Source of the DNA: an uncultured Ruminococcus sp.
GTDB taxonomy: Bacteria > Bacillota > Clostridia > Oscillospirales > Ruminococcaceae
Direction of reading: 5' to 3'
Assembly (NCBI GenBank): GCA_910579955.1
Contig: CAJTWE010000007.1
Location: 1-64,000 of the forward strand
DNA: 64,000 nt
Shown: positions 1 to 7,886 of the stretch, in pieces
Layout: each line of letters starts with the position of its first letter
How positions within the stretch are numbered: position 1 is the first letter of the stretch
The notes under the pieces: generated by a model
Database searches by the model: none
Told to the model about the DNA's origin: nothing
What the model saw: the letters and a program-made list of their open reading frames with translations, nothing else
Program-made: the position numbers and the translations under genes

Positions 1-303
1 TTTATGGTAAAGACAGAGCTTGATGAAAATGAATCAATCAGCATAGGCGGTTATATTATCAAACGTAAAAACGGCAGGATAATTACAAACAGATGCGGAG
101 TTATAAGAGGTCATGATGAGCTTCAAAATATCTGTGAAACACCTGAACTGAAAGATGGATTCTCTCTTGAAATTTATGTTGATGAGAATATTATTGAGGT
201 GTTTGTAAATAATGGTGAGTATGTAATTACAAATGCAATTTATGATCTAACTGAAAAAATGATCGTCAATGAAAATGCAGAAACTTATGTATTGGAGGAA
301 TAA
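1..303 (+). CDS. GH32 sucrose-6-phosphate hydrolase / fructosidase, C-terminal part
   Basis: The frame is open at the window edge, so only the last 100 or so residues are present. They match the C-terminal beta-sandwich of GH32 enzymes: a strand ending in EIYVDENIIEVFVN, an acidic turn and an NGE segment, which is the usual invertase ending (E-V-F-x-N-x-G-E). The catalytic five-blade propeller lies outside the window. Family role: hydrolysis of sucrose or sucrose-6-phosphate to glucose(-6-P) and fructose in the cytoplasm. The stop is 2 nt before the fructokinase start, so the two are clearly one operon. Whether the substrate is phosphorylated cannot be told from this fragment. Confidence 0.85.
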   Translation, partial: FMVKTELDENESISIGGYIIKRKNGRIITNRCGVIRGHDELQNICETPELKDGFSLEIYVDENIIEVFVNNGEYVITNAIYDLTEKMIVNENAETYVLEE

Positions 304-305
304 TT

Positions 306-1268
306 ATGCTTAAGTTTGATGTATGTGCTTTAGGAGAACTTCTGATAGATTTCACAGAGAACGGAATCAGTCAGCAGGGAAATCCAATTATGGAAGCGAA
401 TCCCGGCGGTGCACCATGCAATGTGCTCGCCATGCTAACAAAACTTGGTTATAAAACTGCTTTTATTGGTAAGGTGGGCAATGACATTTTCGGCAGACAG
501 CTGAAAAATGTAGTTTCTGAAATCGGCATTGATATCACTGGACTCGCAGAAGATAAAGCTGTCAATACAACTCTTGCATTTGTGCATACTCTTGAAGGCG
601 GCGACAGAGAGTTTTCGTTTTACAGAAATCCCGGTGCTGACATGATGCTGAGCGAATCAGATGTAAAATCTGAAATTATTGAAAATAGCAGAATTTTTCA
701 TTATGGCTCACTGTCTATGACAAATTCGGTATGTGAAGCTGCAACCAAAAAGGCAATAGCAATTGCAGAAAAAGCAGGATGTATCCTATCATTTGACCCT
801 AATCTGAGGGAAAATTTGTGGGATAATCTTGATACTGCAAGAGAAAAAATCGAGTATGGACTAAAACATTGCGATATTCTCAAAATATCTGACAATGAGA
901 TACAGTGGCTGACCGGTGAAATGGATTTTGATAAGGCAATTGAAAAATTAAGAAGCAAATATGATATCTCGTTAATTCTGCTGTCGCTTGGCAAAAACGG
1001 CAGCAGAGCCTACTCCAAAACCGGATATGCTTTTGCACCGATCACACCTGCCAAAACAATTGAAACTACAGGAGCAGGGGATACATTCTGTGGCTGTATT
1101 TTAAGCAAAGTTCTGGAATACGGCATGAAAGATTTTTCTGATGACGAATTAAAGGAAATGCTTGTATTTGCAAATACAGCTGCGGCAATTGTTACAACCA
1201 GAAAAGGGGCATTAAAAGTAATGCCTGAACGTGATGAGATTTACAAACTTACAGGCACAAGCAGATGA
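306..1268 (+). CDS. scrK: fructokinase (PfkB/ribokinase family)
   Basis: A 320-residue PfkB sugar kinase of normal length. The N-terminal sugar-binding segment GGAPCNVLAMLTKLG lies near residues 34-48. The C-terminal signature TTGAGDTF near 253-260 carries the catalytic Asp and the oxyanion Gly run. It would phosphorylate fructose released by the GH32 enzyme just upstream (2-nt gap), and that neighbourhood is why fructose is preferred over other PfkB substrates. A ribosome site (GGAGGAAT) sits in the end of the GH32 gene. Downstream it runs into a small HPr-like gene. Confidence 0.9.
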   Translation: MLKFDVCALGELLIDFTENGISQQGNPIMEANPGGAPCNVLAMLTKLGYKTAFIGKVGNDIFGRQLKNVVSEIGIDITGLAEDKAVNTTLAFVHTLEGGDREFSFYRNPGADMMLSESDVKSEIIENSRIFHYGSLSMTNSVCEAATKKAIAIAEKAGCILSFDPNLRENLWDNLDTAREKIEYGLKHCDILKISDNEIQWLTGEMDFDKAIEKLRSKYDISLILLSLGKNGSRAYSKTGYAFAPITPAKTIETTGAGDTFCGCILSKVLEYGMKDFSDDELKEMLVFANTAAAIVTTRKGALKVMPERDEIYKLTGTSR

Positions 1269-1285
1269 ATACGAGGAAGAATATC

Positions 1286-1528
1286 ATGAAAGAAATAAAT
1301 ATTCGCTTGAATACGGTGGATGATGTCAAGAGTTTTGTTAGTACAGTAATGAAATATAATTGCAATTTTGATATCATATCAAACAGATACATTGTTGATG
1401 CCAAATCCATTATGGGTATTTTCAGCCTGGATTTGAGCAAATCTTTAACTTTGAGAATTAATTCTGAGGATTATAACGAACTTACTAAAATTGAACATGA
1501 CATTTCTCCGTTTATATCTACAAAATAA
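1286..1528 (+). CDS. HPr/Crh-like protein lacking the phospho-histidine
   Basis: An 80-residue HPr-fold protein. The start at 1286 is chosen because GAGGAAG lies just upstream; the earlier ATG at 1265 overlaps the fructokinase stop and has no better site. Visible: the central segment AKSIMGIFSLDL (Ser near residue 41, aligning with regulatory Ser46 of HPr). Absent: the GLHARP-like loop with His15; the region reads TVDDVKSF instead. Keeping the serine while losing the histidine resembles Bacillus Crh, so a role in catabolite control rather than sugar phosphotransfer is inferred. Such degenerate HPr paralogues are common in clostridia and their role is mostly unknown. Confidence 0.65.
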   Translation: MKEINIRLNTVDDVKSFVSTVMKYNCNFDIISNRYIVDAKSIMGIFSLDLSKSLTLRINSEDYNELTKIEHDISPFISTK

Positions 1529-1559
1529 ATTCAAAGCAATATAACTAAAAAATAATAAG

Positions 1560-1606
1560 AATAATCCCGATGAGATACGTTTAATTTGCATCTCATCGGG
1601 ATTATT
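1560..1606 (+). terminator. Rho-independent terminator of the sucrose operon
   Basis: A 17-bp perfect stem (AATAATCCCGATGAGAT and its complement) with a 13-nt loop. It lies about 30 nt after the HPr-like stop. The symmetrical A/T ends let it work from either side, but the nearest minus-strand gene ends some 240 nt away. Confidence 0.85.
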
Positions 1607-1624
1607 TGCTATTAAATAAAATCT

Positions 1625-1768
1625 CAGTTAGCACTTTTGCGAAAAAAGCCCCACATTTCTCGAAAAATCATTACTTCATCAGAAATATCAAAGTAAAGAA
1701 AAAGGCTTAAATACATTGTTTTTACGCATTCAAGCCGATTTAAAATGGTGCGGGTGACAGGACTTGAA
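1625..1768. repeat. left copy of the tRNA-Leu 3'-flank repeat
   Basis: About 144 bp that align throughout with 29104-29246 (imperfect, with the last 23 bp identical). The stretch includes a decayed copy of the tRNA-Leu terminator hairpin (1703-1735) and ends with the 3' end of the tRNA. The two copies have the same orientation and bracket the integrase-bearing element. Confidence 0.8.
1746..1768. other. left attachment site (tRNA-Leu 3'-end fragment)
   Basis: 23 bp identical to 29224-29246, that is, the CCA end, acceptor 3' strand and part of the T arm of the tRNA-Leu at the other end. The match breaks off here and no tRNA body follows. This is the expected scar of tyrosine-integrase insertion into a tRNA 3' end. 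Confidence 0.8.
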
Positions 1769-1849
1769 GATGTGGGATTCTATCTGAAACCCACGCATTA
1801 TAGGCGTTTTTCAAACTGAGTTGGCATTTTCAGTTGGCACTTGATTTTT
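1769..1849. other. intergenic scar with a second repeat fragment
   Basis: Between the left att copy and the first element gene. It holds a small hairpin (GTGGG/CCCAC, 1771-1793). It also holds a TTGGCATTTTCAGTTGGCA segment (about 1823-1841) that recurs at 29093-29111 next to the right att copy. This suggests more than one insertion event at this tRNA, or the element's own end repeat. Confidence 0.4.
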
Positions 1850-3526
1850 TTATTTATTTTTTACCATACAACGTTTTCCTTCAAAAGCAATGCCATACTT
1901 GAGAATTTTTTTATAGCCCTCGTTTACAAGACTAACCTCATACTGTCTGTCCTCAATCTGTTTTAATGCTGTATCGCACATCTGATCAAGAGTTTCGTTT
2001 TTACCAACAGATTTGATTTCCAATATCACAGCAATTTCATGAGTAAGAACGTTTTTAATGATAATATCATTCCGACCCATGCCGCTTTCACGGTTGGATT
2101 CCACAAGATATTCGTCCGAGTATTCCAGAAGTCCTACAAGAAAACCATGATAAAAGTTCTCATATCCGTCATGATAGCTGATACTTTTCAAAAGCCATCT
2201 ATTTACTTCAAGTTCAAACGTTTTGGCATCGCCGTCAAGAACAGCACCTAGTAATATACTCTTATCTGCAACTCTGATTGACTCATCAAACCATTGCCTG
2301 AACGTATTTTCGTAAATTGTAACGATTTCAAGATTTGGAATCACAGCAGAAAAATATGTCTGTATGCCTTGCTGATATATATCCGCAGGCTTCAGATAAC
2401 CAGTATGAAGCAGAAAACTCCATATATAATCGGATTTCACATTCATATTAGTATATGTGATATCCTCATACAGTGGTTTGTCTATTGGATGACCAGTGAC
2501 AAGCGCTTCAATATCATTTTTTGTTTTTCTGTCACTTTTCACTATGAGTTCATGGATAATATTATTTGAACTTGTGTTAATCCAATATGCTTTAGGAATA
2601 CGTTTTCTATTATTTAAAGCAAACTGAATATAATTAAGCACACTCCACGGATTGTAGATTTCTGTTTCACCAAATAAATAACCATCATACCATTTTTTTA
2701 TTATTTCAAAACAGTCTAGAAGATCATAATAGTCCGCAATTTTTTTCACTTCCTGCTCAGTAAAACCAAAATACTGTGAAAAAGCATTATCTGTAACAGG
2801 ATACACATTCAGGTTATTCAGTCCAGTAAAGATACTCTCCTTAGATATACGCAAACAGCCTGTCATAACGGCAAATTCCAGCGAATCATTCGTTTTAAGT
2901 ACGCTTTCAAACACCGAACGTATCAGGTTTATCATTTCGTTATAAAATCCATTGAAATAAGCGTTCTCCAGCGGTACATCATATTCGTCTATAAGCACTA
3001 TTACTTTTTGTCCATATACTTCATAAAGGCAGTCTGAAAGAAGTTTCAGTGCAGTATTATACACTGAATTATCGGCAGTATCACTATAAATATCTTCAAA
3101 TACTTTACGTTGCCTGGGCTTTAGCTTATCTGATGACAGAATATTGTCATGCCTTTCAAATTCAGAAATTATAATATCCTTAAATTTATCAAAAGCATCT
3201 TCATAGTTTGTCTGTTTCATACTCTTTAAAGAAATGCTGATGACAGGGTACTGTCCCATATATTTTCGATACTTATCTCCTGTTTCAGATATTGCAAGTC
3301 CGTCAAACAAATATGAGTTATCCTCTTCCGTTTTCTCAAAGAACTTTCTGAGCATACTCATATTGAGTGTTTTTCCAAACCGTCTTGGACGGGTAAAAAG
3401 TGTGACTTTGGCTCCTCCGTCCAGTATATCTTTAATGAGAAGTGTCTTGTCAACCAAATAGCAGTTTCTGTCAATTACCTCTTTAAAGTCTTCCATACCT
3501 ATTGGAATGGACTTATAATCGTTCAT
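1850..3526 (-). CDS. AAA-ATPase-like / PD-(D/E)XK nuclease fusion
   Basis: A 558-residue protein of the AAA-ATPase_like plus PDDEXK_9 architecture. The N-terminus carries the family opener (PIGMEDFKEVIDRNCYLVDKT) and a Walker A RPRRFGKT at residues 46-53. A Walker B VIVLIDEYDVPL follows near 175. The C-terminal third has the nuclease pattern GFLVGLL, GRNDIII and then ILEIKS near residue 500 (D...ExK). The start is supported by GAGGTGATAAC upstream. The family is abundant in clostridial and Bacteroidetes genomes and its function is unproven; defence or DNA-maintenance roles are guesses. It is the outermost gene on the left of the element, beside the att site, with no cotranscribed neighbour. 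Confidence 0.85.
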   Translation of the reverse strand: MNDYKSIPIGMEDFKEVIDRNCYLVDKTLLIKDILDGGAKVTLFTRPRRFGKTLNMSMLRKFFEKTEEDNSYLFDGLAISETGDKYRKYMGQYPVISISLKSMKQTNYEDAFDKFKDIIISEFERHDNILSSDKLKPRQRKVFEDIYSDTADNSVYNTALKLLSDCLYEVYGQKVIVLIDEYDVPLENAYFNGFYNEMINLIRSVFESVLKTNDSLEFAVMTGCLRISKESIFTGLNNLNVYPVTDNAFSQYFGFTEQEVKKIADYYDLLDCFEIIKKWYDGYLFGETEIYNPWSVLNYIQFALNNRKRIPKAYWINTSSNNIIHELIVKSDRKTKNDIEALVTGHPIDKPLYEDITYTNMNVKSDYIWSFLLHTGYLKPADIYQQGIQTYFSAVIPNLEIVTIYENTFRQWFDESIRVADKSILLGAVLDGDAKTFELEVNRWLLKSISYHDGYENFYHGFLVGLLEYSDEYLVESNRESGMGRNDIIIKNVLTHEIAVILEIKSVGKNETLDQMCDTALKQIEDRQYEVSLVNEGYKKILKYGIAFEGKRCMVKNK

Positions 3527-3597
3527 GTTATCACCTCACAGCTTTTGTTAATTCTATTGTACCACATTTTTTCATTTTTTACAAGTACACAACAAAA

Positions 3598-3634
3598 AAA
3601 AAGCAGTAAGCCCTTTGCTGGATTTACTGCTTTT
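3598..3634 (-). terminator. intrinsic terminator
   Basis: The stem AAAAGCAGTAA/TTACTGCTTTT is followed on the minus strand by a run of T. It lies just past the end of the 70-residue gene and probably ends the 5.6-3.6 kb minus-strand operon. Confidence 0.8.
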
Positions 3635-3642
3635 CATTTGAA

Positions 3643-3855
3643 TCATATTATCTTATTTTCGAACTCATCACAACGCATACCAGCACCCTTTTGCAGATTG
3701 CATTGCAGACACAGACATTTTGCAGTGGTTTCAAACTTCCAAAAGCCATGTTTCGGGTCTTGCGGCTGAATGTACTGATTTGTCGGGTCGTACCAATACT
3801 TGCAGAACGCACAGCGTTTGTTCTTGTTTCCATCCAGTTTGAATGCTGCCATCAT
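3643..3855 (-). CDS. small cysteine-rich protein, probable zinc binder
   Basis: 70 residues with six cysteines: C15-x2-C18, then C47, C49, C52 and C62. The first pair sits in CAFCKYWYDPTN and is rich in aromatics. The spacing suggests a treble-clef or zinc-ribbon fold. A strong AGGAGG stands before a double ATG. It is the last gene of the operon that begins at 5632 and is followed by a terminator. I do not recognise the family; small zinc proteins of this type are common in mobile elements. Confidence 0.65.
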   Translation of the reverse strand: MMAAFKLDGNKNKRCAFCKYWYDPTNQYIQPQDPKHGFWKFETTAKCLCLQCNLQKGAGMRCDEFENKII

Positions 3856-3875
3856 AGAAAATTACCTCCTAATAT

Positions 3876-4646
3876 TTACTTTGACTTTTCTTTTAACCTA
3901 ACTAAAATAGCAGGACGAACACCATATGATTCTATTGGAATCGCCGTTCCGACAGTTCCATCGCTTTTTATTATTTTAATGAACTGACCCTTCCCATCGC
4001 TCAACCACCAATTGGATATTCTATCTTTCTCTTCGATTTTTCTTGCCTTTGCTGATGGAATGTACGCTTCGATTTCTTTGCTACTTAGCAAAAATATTTT
4101 AAGCAATCTTTCCTTATCTTTATCTTTCAATTTGTTTTTTAATTGACTCTGGAAATCATTCTGTAGCCATTTATAAACTGTGCTTGTCTGATATTTTGTG
4201 TTATTCCTACTTTTAGAAAACGGCATAATCTCTAAAATATCTTTTGACAAAAGAAGAACCGTACTTTTATTTCTTTGTATCATATACCATTGATACCCTG
4301 CAAAAGTCATTTGGCTAAAGCATTTAGATACTATTGGTTTTGATGAAGCTTTTACATCATTACTATCGTTTTGCTTTGCTTCTGACGAACCCACTACATC
4401 AGTACGATCGTATTCTTCTAAATAGCTACAATCGTCATAATAATCCTCATCATAATCTGATGGAGTAGTACGATCGCTTAGTCTATCTTGCATATCAGAA
4501 AAAGCACTATTAACATTTCTAAATTGCTCGCGTTGCTCATCTGAATAACTGCTATTTCTGGATAAGCTATCTGCTGTCGATGCCATATAGGAAGCACCCA
4601 GCTTTGCAGCACCCTTTACAACTTTCAAAAAAAGGTTATCACTCAT
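3876..4646 (-). CDS. DUF6273-type protein with helical N-terminus
   Basis: 256 residues. Residues 1-60 form a helical segment with KGAAKLGASYMAS, a Ser-rich stretch and REQF...FSDMQDRL. Then comes an acidic Asp/Tyr-rich linker (about 62-80). The C-terminal half fits the DUF6273 pattern: FAGYQWYMIQ, LLLSKDILEIMPF, a Tyr-Lys-Trp-Leu segment, IFLLSSKEIEAY and the closing GVRPAILVRL. Its N-terminus resembles that of the product encoded at 4856-5632. It starts 2 nt after the 63-residue gene, so translation is probably coupled. Function unknown. Confidence 0.65.
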   Translation of the reverse strand: MSDNLFLKVVKGAAKLGASYMASTADSLSRNSSYSDEQREQFRNVNSAFSDMQDRLSDRTTPSDYDEDYYDDCSYLEEYDRTDVVGSSEAKQNDSNDVKASSKPIVSKCFSQMTFAGYQWYMIQRNKSTVLLLSKDILEIMPFSKSRNNTKYQTSTVYKWLQNDFQSQLKNKLKDKDKERLLKIFLLSSKEIEAYIPSAKARKIEEKDRISNWWLSDGKGQFIKIIKSDGTVGTAIPIESYGVRPAILVRLKEKSK

Positions 4647-4648
4647 TC

Positions 4649-4840
4649 TTACAACTCACCTCTGAGCTTTTCAGCTTTTTCTCTGTTGATTCTTGCTTTT
4701 TCATATGCTTCTCTTGCTTTAGCATAATGCTCATCGCCCTTGCCGTTTTTGGCATAAGCCCATTCACGGTCACCTTTTTTCTGATATGTATCAGCAGTAG
4801 ACTCATATCGTTTGATTAATGTTTCCTTACTTTCAGCCAT
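4649..4840 (-). CDS. small helical, highly charged protein
   Basis: 63 residues, almost wholly predicted helix, rich in Lys, Glu and Ala, with no hydrophobic core and no membrane segment. The pattern (KRYESTADTYQKKGDREWAYAKNG...AREAYEKARINREKAEKL) looks like one or two helical hairpins, TPR-like in spirit. GAGGG upstream gives a fair ribosome site. It is held between two larger genes whose products share an N-terminal segment. No family recognised; a binding partner or chaperone is only a guess. Confidence 0.6.
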   Translation of the reverse strand: MAESKETLIKRYESTADTYQKKGDREWAYAKNGKGDEHYAKAREAYEKARINREKAEKLRGEL

Positions 4841-4855
4841 AAAATTCCCTCATCT

Positions 4856-5632
4856 TTAATTTTGAGAATATTTGCACTCACGATTAAAGCATCGAATGAA
4901 ATCATATATAGAACGTGCAAACATCTCCCTGTCCCTTTCATTACAATGAGTTAAGTTGATTCCTGCTGAATATTCATCTCCTAGCACATAGTGTGTTAAT
5001 GGTTCTTCATTGTAGCTTAATAAGAATACATCCCATGTAGATCCCAAAAGAGAACGCTTCTTCTTTTTATATACTATCTTAACAGTTTCATATGGTACCA
5101 CTCTAAATTCGTGGCAGTAATCAAAAGCAATCCCTTCTTCACAAAAAACCATTGTATTAAGACAGGAAGCAGACTCTGTAGTGCAACTGCTCAATGCCAG
5201 GATTGGCGTAAGATGAAATTCTTCTTTTCCTTCCCCGTAAGGGTATTTTAAATATTGCAAAATTTTATAATGTAAGTCGGATGATTCGAATTCATTTTCA
5301 CCAAAGAAATAAAACGGATATTTTCCTCTGTATACCCCAAAGTATGATTCAATCAGTACACGTGCTTTTAAAGCATTGACGTTATTTTGGCAACTGTCCA
5401 ACTTTATTTTTGGGGATACATCCGTATCAAGTTTTTCAAAAGCTGAAGATTTTCTTTTTTCCTGGTAATCCTGAAGATTATTCGAGGCAATAGACAGTCC
5501 TTCATGTAATTCTCTGTAATATTCTCTTCCTTCAGGTGTAAAGCGTTCATCATTTGAATACCTCTTAGAAGTTTCAAGCATAGAGCTAACTACTCCAGAA
5601 CCGAGCTTGATCAAGCATTCAATAATATCCAT
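4856..5632 (-). CDS. unknown protein sharing an N-terminal segment with its neighbour
   Basis: 258 residues from the ATG at 5632, chosen because AGGAGAAAG stands 5 nt upstream; longer frames would begin inside the -10 element of the promoter at 5742-5770. Residues 1-60 read MDIIECLIKLGSGVVSSML, ERFTPEGREYYRELHEGL and NNLQDYQEK, similar in layout to the start of the product encoded at 3876-4646. The C-terminal part (about 140-258) is mixed alpha/beta with FRVVPYETVKIVYKKKKR and a YDFIRCFNRECK end, like a PH-type fold. No known family. Confidence 0.6.
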   Translation of the reverse strand: MDIIECLIKLGSGVVSSMLETSKRYSNDERFTPEGREYYRELHEGLSIASNNLQDYQEKRKSSAFEKLDTDVSPKIKLDSCQNNVNALKARVLIESYFGVYRGKYPFYFFGENEFESSDLHYKILQYLKYPYGEGKEEFHLTPILALSSCTTESASCLNTMVFCEEGIAFDYCHEFRVVPYETVKIVYKKKKRSLLGSTWDVFLLSYNEEPLTHYVLGDEYSAGINLTHCNERDREMFARSIYDFIRCFNRECKYSQN

Positions 5633-5741
5633 GATTCTTTCTCCTATCATTTTTAATGTGGGGGTGTACCTGTTCTGCATTAACGATACATTCTCTTTCA
5701 AACTAACTTCTTCATATTGCTTTTCATTTTGGTTTATACTC

Positions 5742-5770
5742 ATTTTAACACTTAAAGTTCTTTTTGTCAA
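5742..5770 (-). promoter_or_regulatory. sigma-A type promoter for the 5.6-3.6 kb operon
   Basis: Minus strand: TTGACA, 17-nt spacer, TAAAAT. Transcription would start near 5735, giving a leader of about 100 nt before the ATG at 5632. Confidence 0.75.
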
Positions 5771-5850
5771 CCCTTAAAGCTGATTTTGTTTCAAAAGCTT
5801 TTCCTGTACAATAGTAATGAAACCATATTGAATGGGAGGACTTTCCAAAA

Positions 5851-6189
5851 ATGAAAACTATTAATTACCACGAAATGGGCAGCAGAATCCGCAAGCAAAG
5901 AGAACTTTTAGGGTATACCAGAGAACAGCTTGCAGAAAAGCTTGACGTATCCACAAAATTTTGCTCTGATATTGAACTCGGCGTGAAAGGTGTTTCCATT
6001 CAGACACTTGCTAAGCTCACTGAACTTCTGCATTTCAGTTCAGATTATATCTTATTTGGTGAATGCACACAGGGAGATTCTATGGAACTGGAAATGCTTT
6101 CTTTGCTCAGTCAGAAATGTCCTGAAAAGTATAGAAATAACCTGATTACCATTGTTAATGCATTTGTTCATTCTGTCTCCGAAGAGTAA
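5851..6189 (+). CDS. XRE-family HTH regulator
   Basis: 112 residues. HTH_XRE domain at about 8-63 (GSRIRKQRELLGYTREQLAEKLDVSTKFCSDIE...). A short C-terminal helix region follows that may form the dimer contact. GGGAGG precedes the ATG. It is transcribed away from the 5.6-3.6 kb operon and the 220-bp gap between them holds the operon promoter, so it is the likely regulator of that operon (inference). Its 3' end overlaps the convergent 92-codon gene by 35 nt. Confidence 0.8.
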   Translation: MKTINYHEMGSRIRKQRELLGYTREQLAEKLDVSTKFCSDIELGVKGVSIQTLAKLTELLHFSSDYILFGECTQGDSMELEMLSLLSQKCPEKYRNNLITIVNAFVHSVSEE

Positions 6190-6430
6190 AAAGATTGCGG
6201 ATTTCTTCTTCCGACAGTTCAGGGTTCAAATCCAGGATTTCATACAGGCGGAGCAGGATATATGCGTTCACTTTTGGGATTTTGTTTATTCTGTCTGCCT
6301 TCTCTGTTTCGCCGATTTTTCTGAGCCATATTTCCAGTTCACCGCTTTCGTAGTCGTAAATCAACTCGTCAATACAAAAGCAGCGTTTCAGGTCGTTCAG
6401 ATTGTCAAGGTACTCGCCGTTCATCAGCAT
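6155..6430 (-). CDS. small acidic protein of unknown function
   Basis: 91 residues from the ATG at 6430, which has GGGGGTGAT 3 nt upstream; a longer frame to 6466 lacks such a site. Mostly helical, with CIDELIYDYESGELEIWLRKIG followed by a leucine-rich helical half. It ends inside the 3' end of the XRE gene on the other strand, so the pair is convergent and overlapping. No family recognised. Confidence 0.55.
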   Translation of the reverse strand: MLMNGEYLDNLNDLKRCFCIDELIYDYESGELEIWLRKIGETEKADRINKIPKVNAYILLRLYEILDLNPELSEEEIRNLFTLRRQNEQMH

Positions 6431-6482
6431 ACTATCACCCCCTGAACATAGGATATCATAAAACATTAGATAAGTAAACAGA

Positions 6483-6522
6483 AAACAGTTCCGAAAAAAA
6501 TTTAAAATTTCGGAACTGTTTT
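6483..6522 (-). terminator. terminator of the 7.8-6.5 kb operon
   Basis: The stem AACAGTTCCGAAA/TTTCGGAACTGTT lies 12 nt past the stop of the 350-residue gene, with a T-rich exit on the minus strand. Confidence 0.8.
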
Positions 6523-6533
6523 ATCTTGACACG

Positions 6534-7586
6534 CTATATCAGGTATTCGACAATATCCAGCATCTGATTTTCCAACTTTTCCGCTGCATCATCATACATC
6601 TGAGCTTCAATATCATTAAGCATCTCATAATCCTCAAAACTCAGCAGTCTTGGAAAGCACAAAGGTTTTGACAAATATATTTTTCTTCCTAACGTCATCG
6701 GTATTTCTTCATTTGGTTCGCAGTGCAAATAGTACCATTCACTCAGTGGTGAAAGATTTGCAAAGCAGTAATCGCAGAAATCTATATCTGCATCTTCAAG
6801 ATATGCTCTTCTCAGGTGGTCATACAATTCCAATTCAGACTGGTACTGATTGAAGTTCTTACCGTTGTCTTTTAAAATATTATACTCCTGATACTGAAAT
6901 ACCGCTTTCAGATTCGGCATGAAATGCTTCCTTTTCTGCATCATACCTGTTTTTCTGGCAAGCACCGCAAAAATAATATATGGCTTAATGGATTTTAATT
7001 TTTCATCGTTGTTAATATGTATCAACAAAGATTTTAAGTTATCTTTGTAAATTTCATTTTTAATACTGTCGTGCAAAAAAGTGTGCTGTATGGTCAGATG
7101 ATAGAGAAAATCCGATTCTTCCTCACATTCTGCATCTTTTGTTTTTATCGGTTTTTTCAGATATTCCAGTAATTCCTCATATTTTCCTATGCTCTCTGAC
7201 TGCGATTTCAAAAACGCTGTCAGTCCCTGTATCAATTCATTCTGACGAAGATAGTTTCTGATTTCCTGTTCTTCCGTTCGTTCCCCTAATGCCCTATTCA
7301 GCAAGCCGACATCTGTCATAATGCAAAAATACAGATACTGCAAATCTGGATTATCAGGCTGACATCTGATTTGCTCCATAAGATCATAGCAAGTAACAAT
7401 GAGATTCTGACTGCCGATAGAGTACTTTGCAAGCAGACCATAAAACTGTTCTTTGAACTGCTTTACTCTCTGCTGTGCCTCATCGAACGTAAGATGATTC
7501 TGCTTCAGTAATTCATCAAATTCTACGTACTGATCAGCCAGCTTGTTTATATATTTGTATATTTCATAATCAACGTCGTACATCAT
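6534..7586 (-). CDS. unknown 350-residue cytoplasmic protein
   Basis: Starts at a double ATG (7586) with GAGGCG upstream and overlaps the preceding small gene by 4 nt (ATGA), so the two are translationally coupled. The sequence is helical and rich in Leu, Glu and Tyr, without membrane segments or signal peptide. A CDYC pair and a nearby His-Cys (DFCDYCFANLSPLSEW, YLHCEPNEE) in the last third might bind a metal. I recognise no domain. Being on the element and paired with a 70-residue partner, it could be a defence or toxin-type pair, but nothing in the residues proves that. Confidence 0.6.
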   Translation of the reverse strand: MMYDVDYEIYKYINKLADQYVEFDELLKQNHLTFDEAQQRVKQFKEQFYGLLAKYSIGSQNLIVTCYDLMEQIRCQPDNPDLQYLYFCIMTDVGLLNRALGERTEEQEIRNYLRQNELIQGLTAFLKSQSESIGKYEELLEYLKKPIKTKDAECEEESDFLYHLTIQHTFLHDSIKNEIYKDNLKSLLIHINNDEKLKSIKPYIIFAVLARKTGMMQKRKHFMPNLKAVFQYQEYNILKDNGKNFNQYQSELELYDHLRRAYLEDADIDFCDYCFANLSPLSEWYYLHCEPNEEIPMTLGRKIYLSKPLCFPRLLSFEDYEMLNDIEAQMYDDAAEKLENQMLDIVEYLI

Positions 7587-7795
7587 AAGTTCGCCTCAAA
7601 TTTCTTTTTGATTCTTTCTCCGTCTTTGCTGTTCAGGATTCTAATATCATCAAGATGCAGCAGGATTAATTCTTTCCACAATTCGTCATCTGCTTCCTTT
7701 GCAAGTTCAAGTGTTAATTTCATGATGCGAAACTCTTCATTTTCATCAGTATCTTCAATGCGTTTTATGGTACGCTTCGGAACAAGTCGGTTCAT
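7583..7795 (-). CDS. small helical protein, partner of the 350-residue gene
   Basis: 70 residues from the ATG at 7795, chosen for the GCAGGAGGC site just upstream. Basic N-terminus (MNRLVPKRTIKRI) and then an acidic helical body (LTLELAKEADDELWKELILLHLDDIRIL). It overlaps the next gene by 4 nt. No family recognised; small size and coupling are typical of antitoxins or adaptors but are not evidence of that role. Confidence 0.55.
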   Translation of the reverse strand: MNRLVPKRTIKRIEDTDENEEFRIMKLTLELAKEADDELWKELILLHLDDIRILNSKDGERIKKKFEANL

Positions 7796-7886
7796 GGTTC
7801 TGCCTCCTGCCTTTTTATCATTATACATGATTCGGCTTGTAAATATTTTTATATACTATTCTGTATATTTTTATTTGTAGTCGAAA

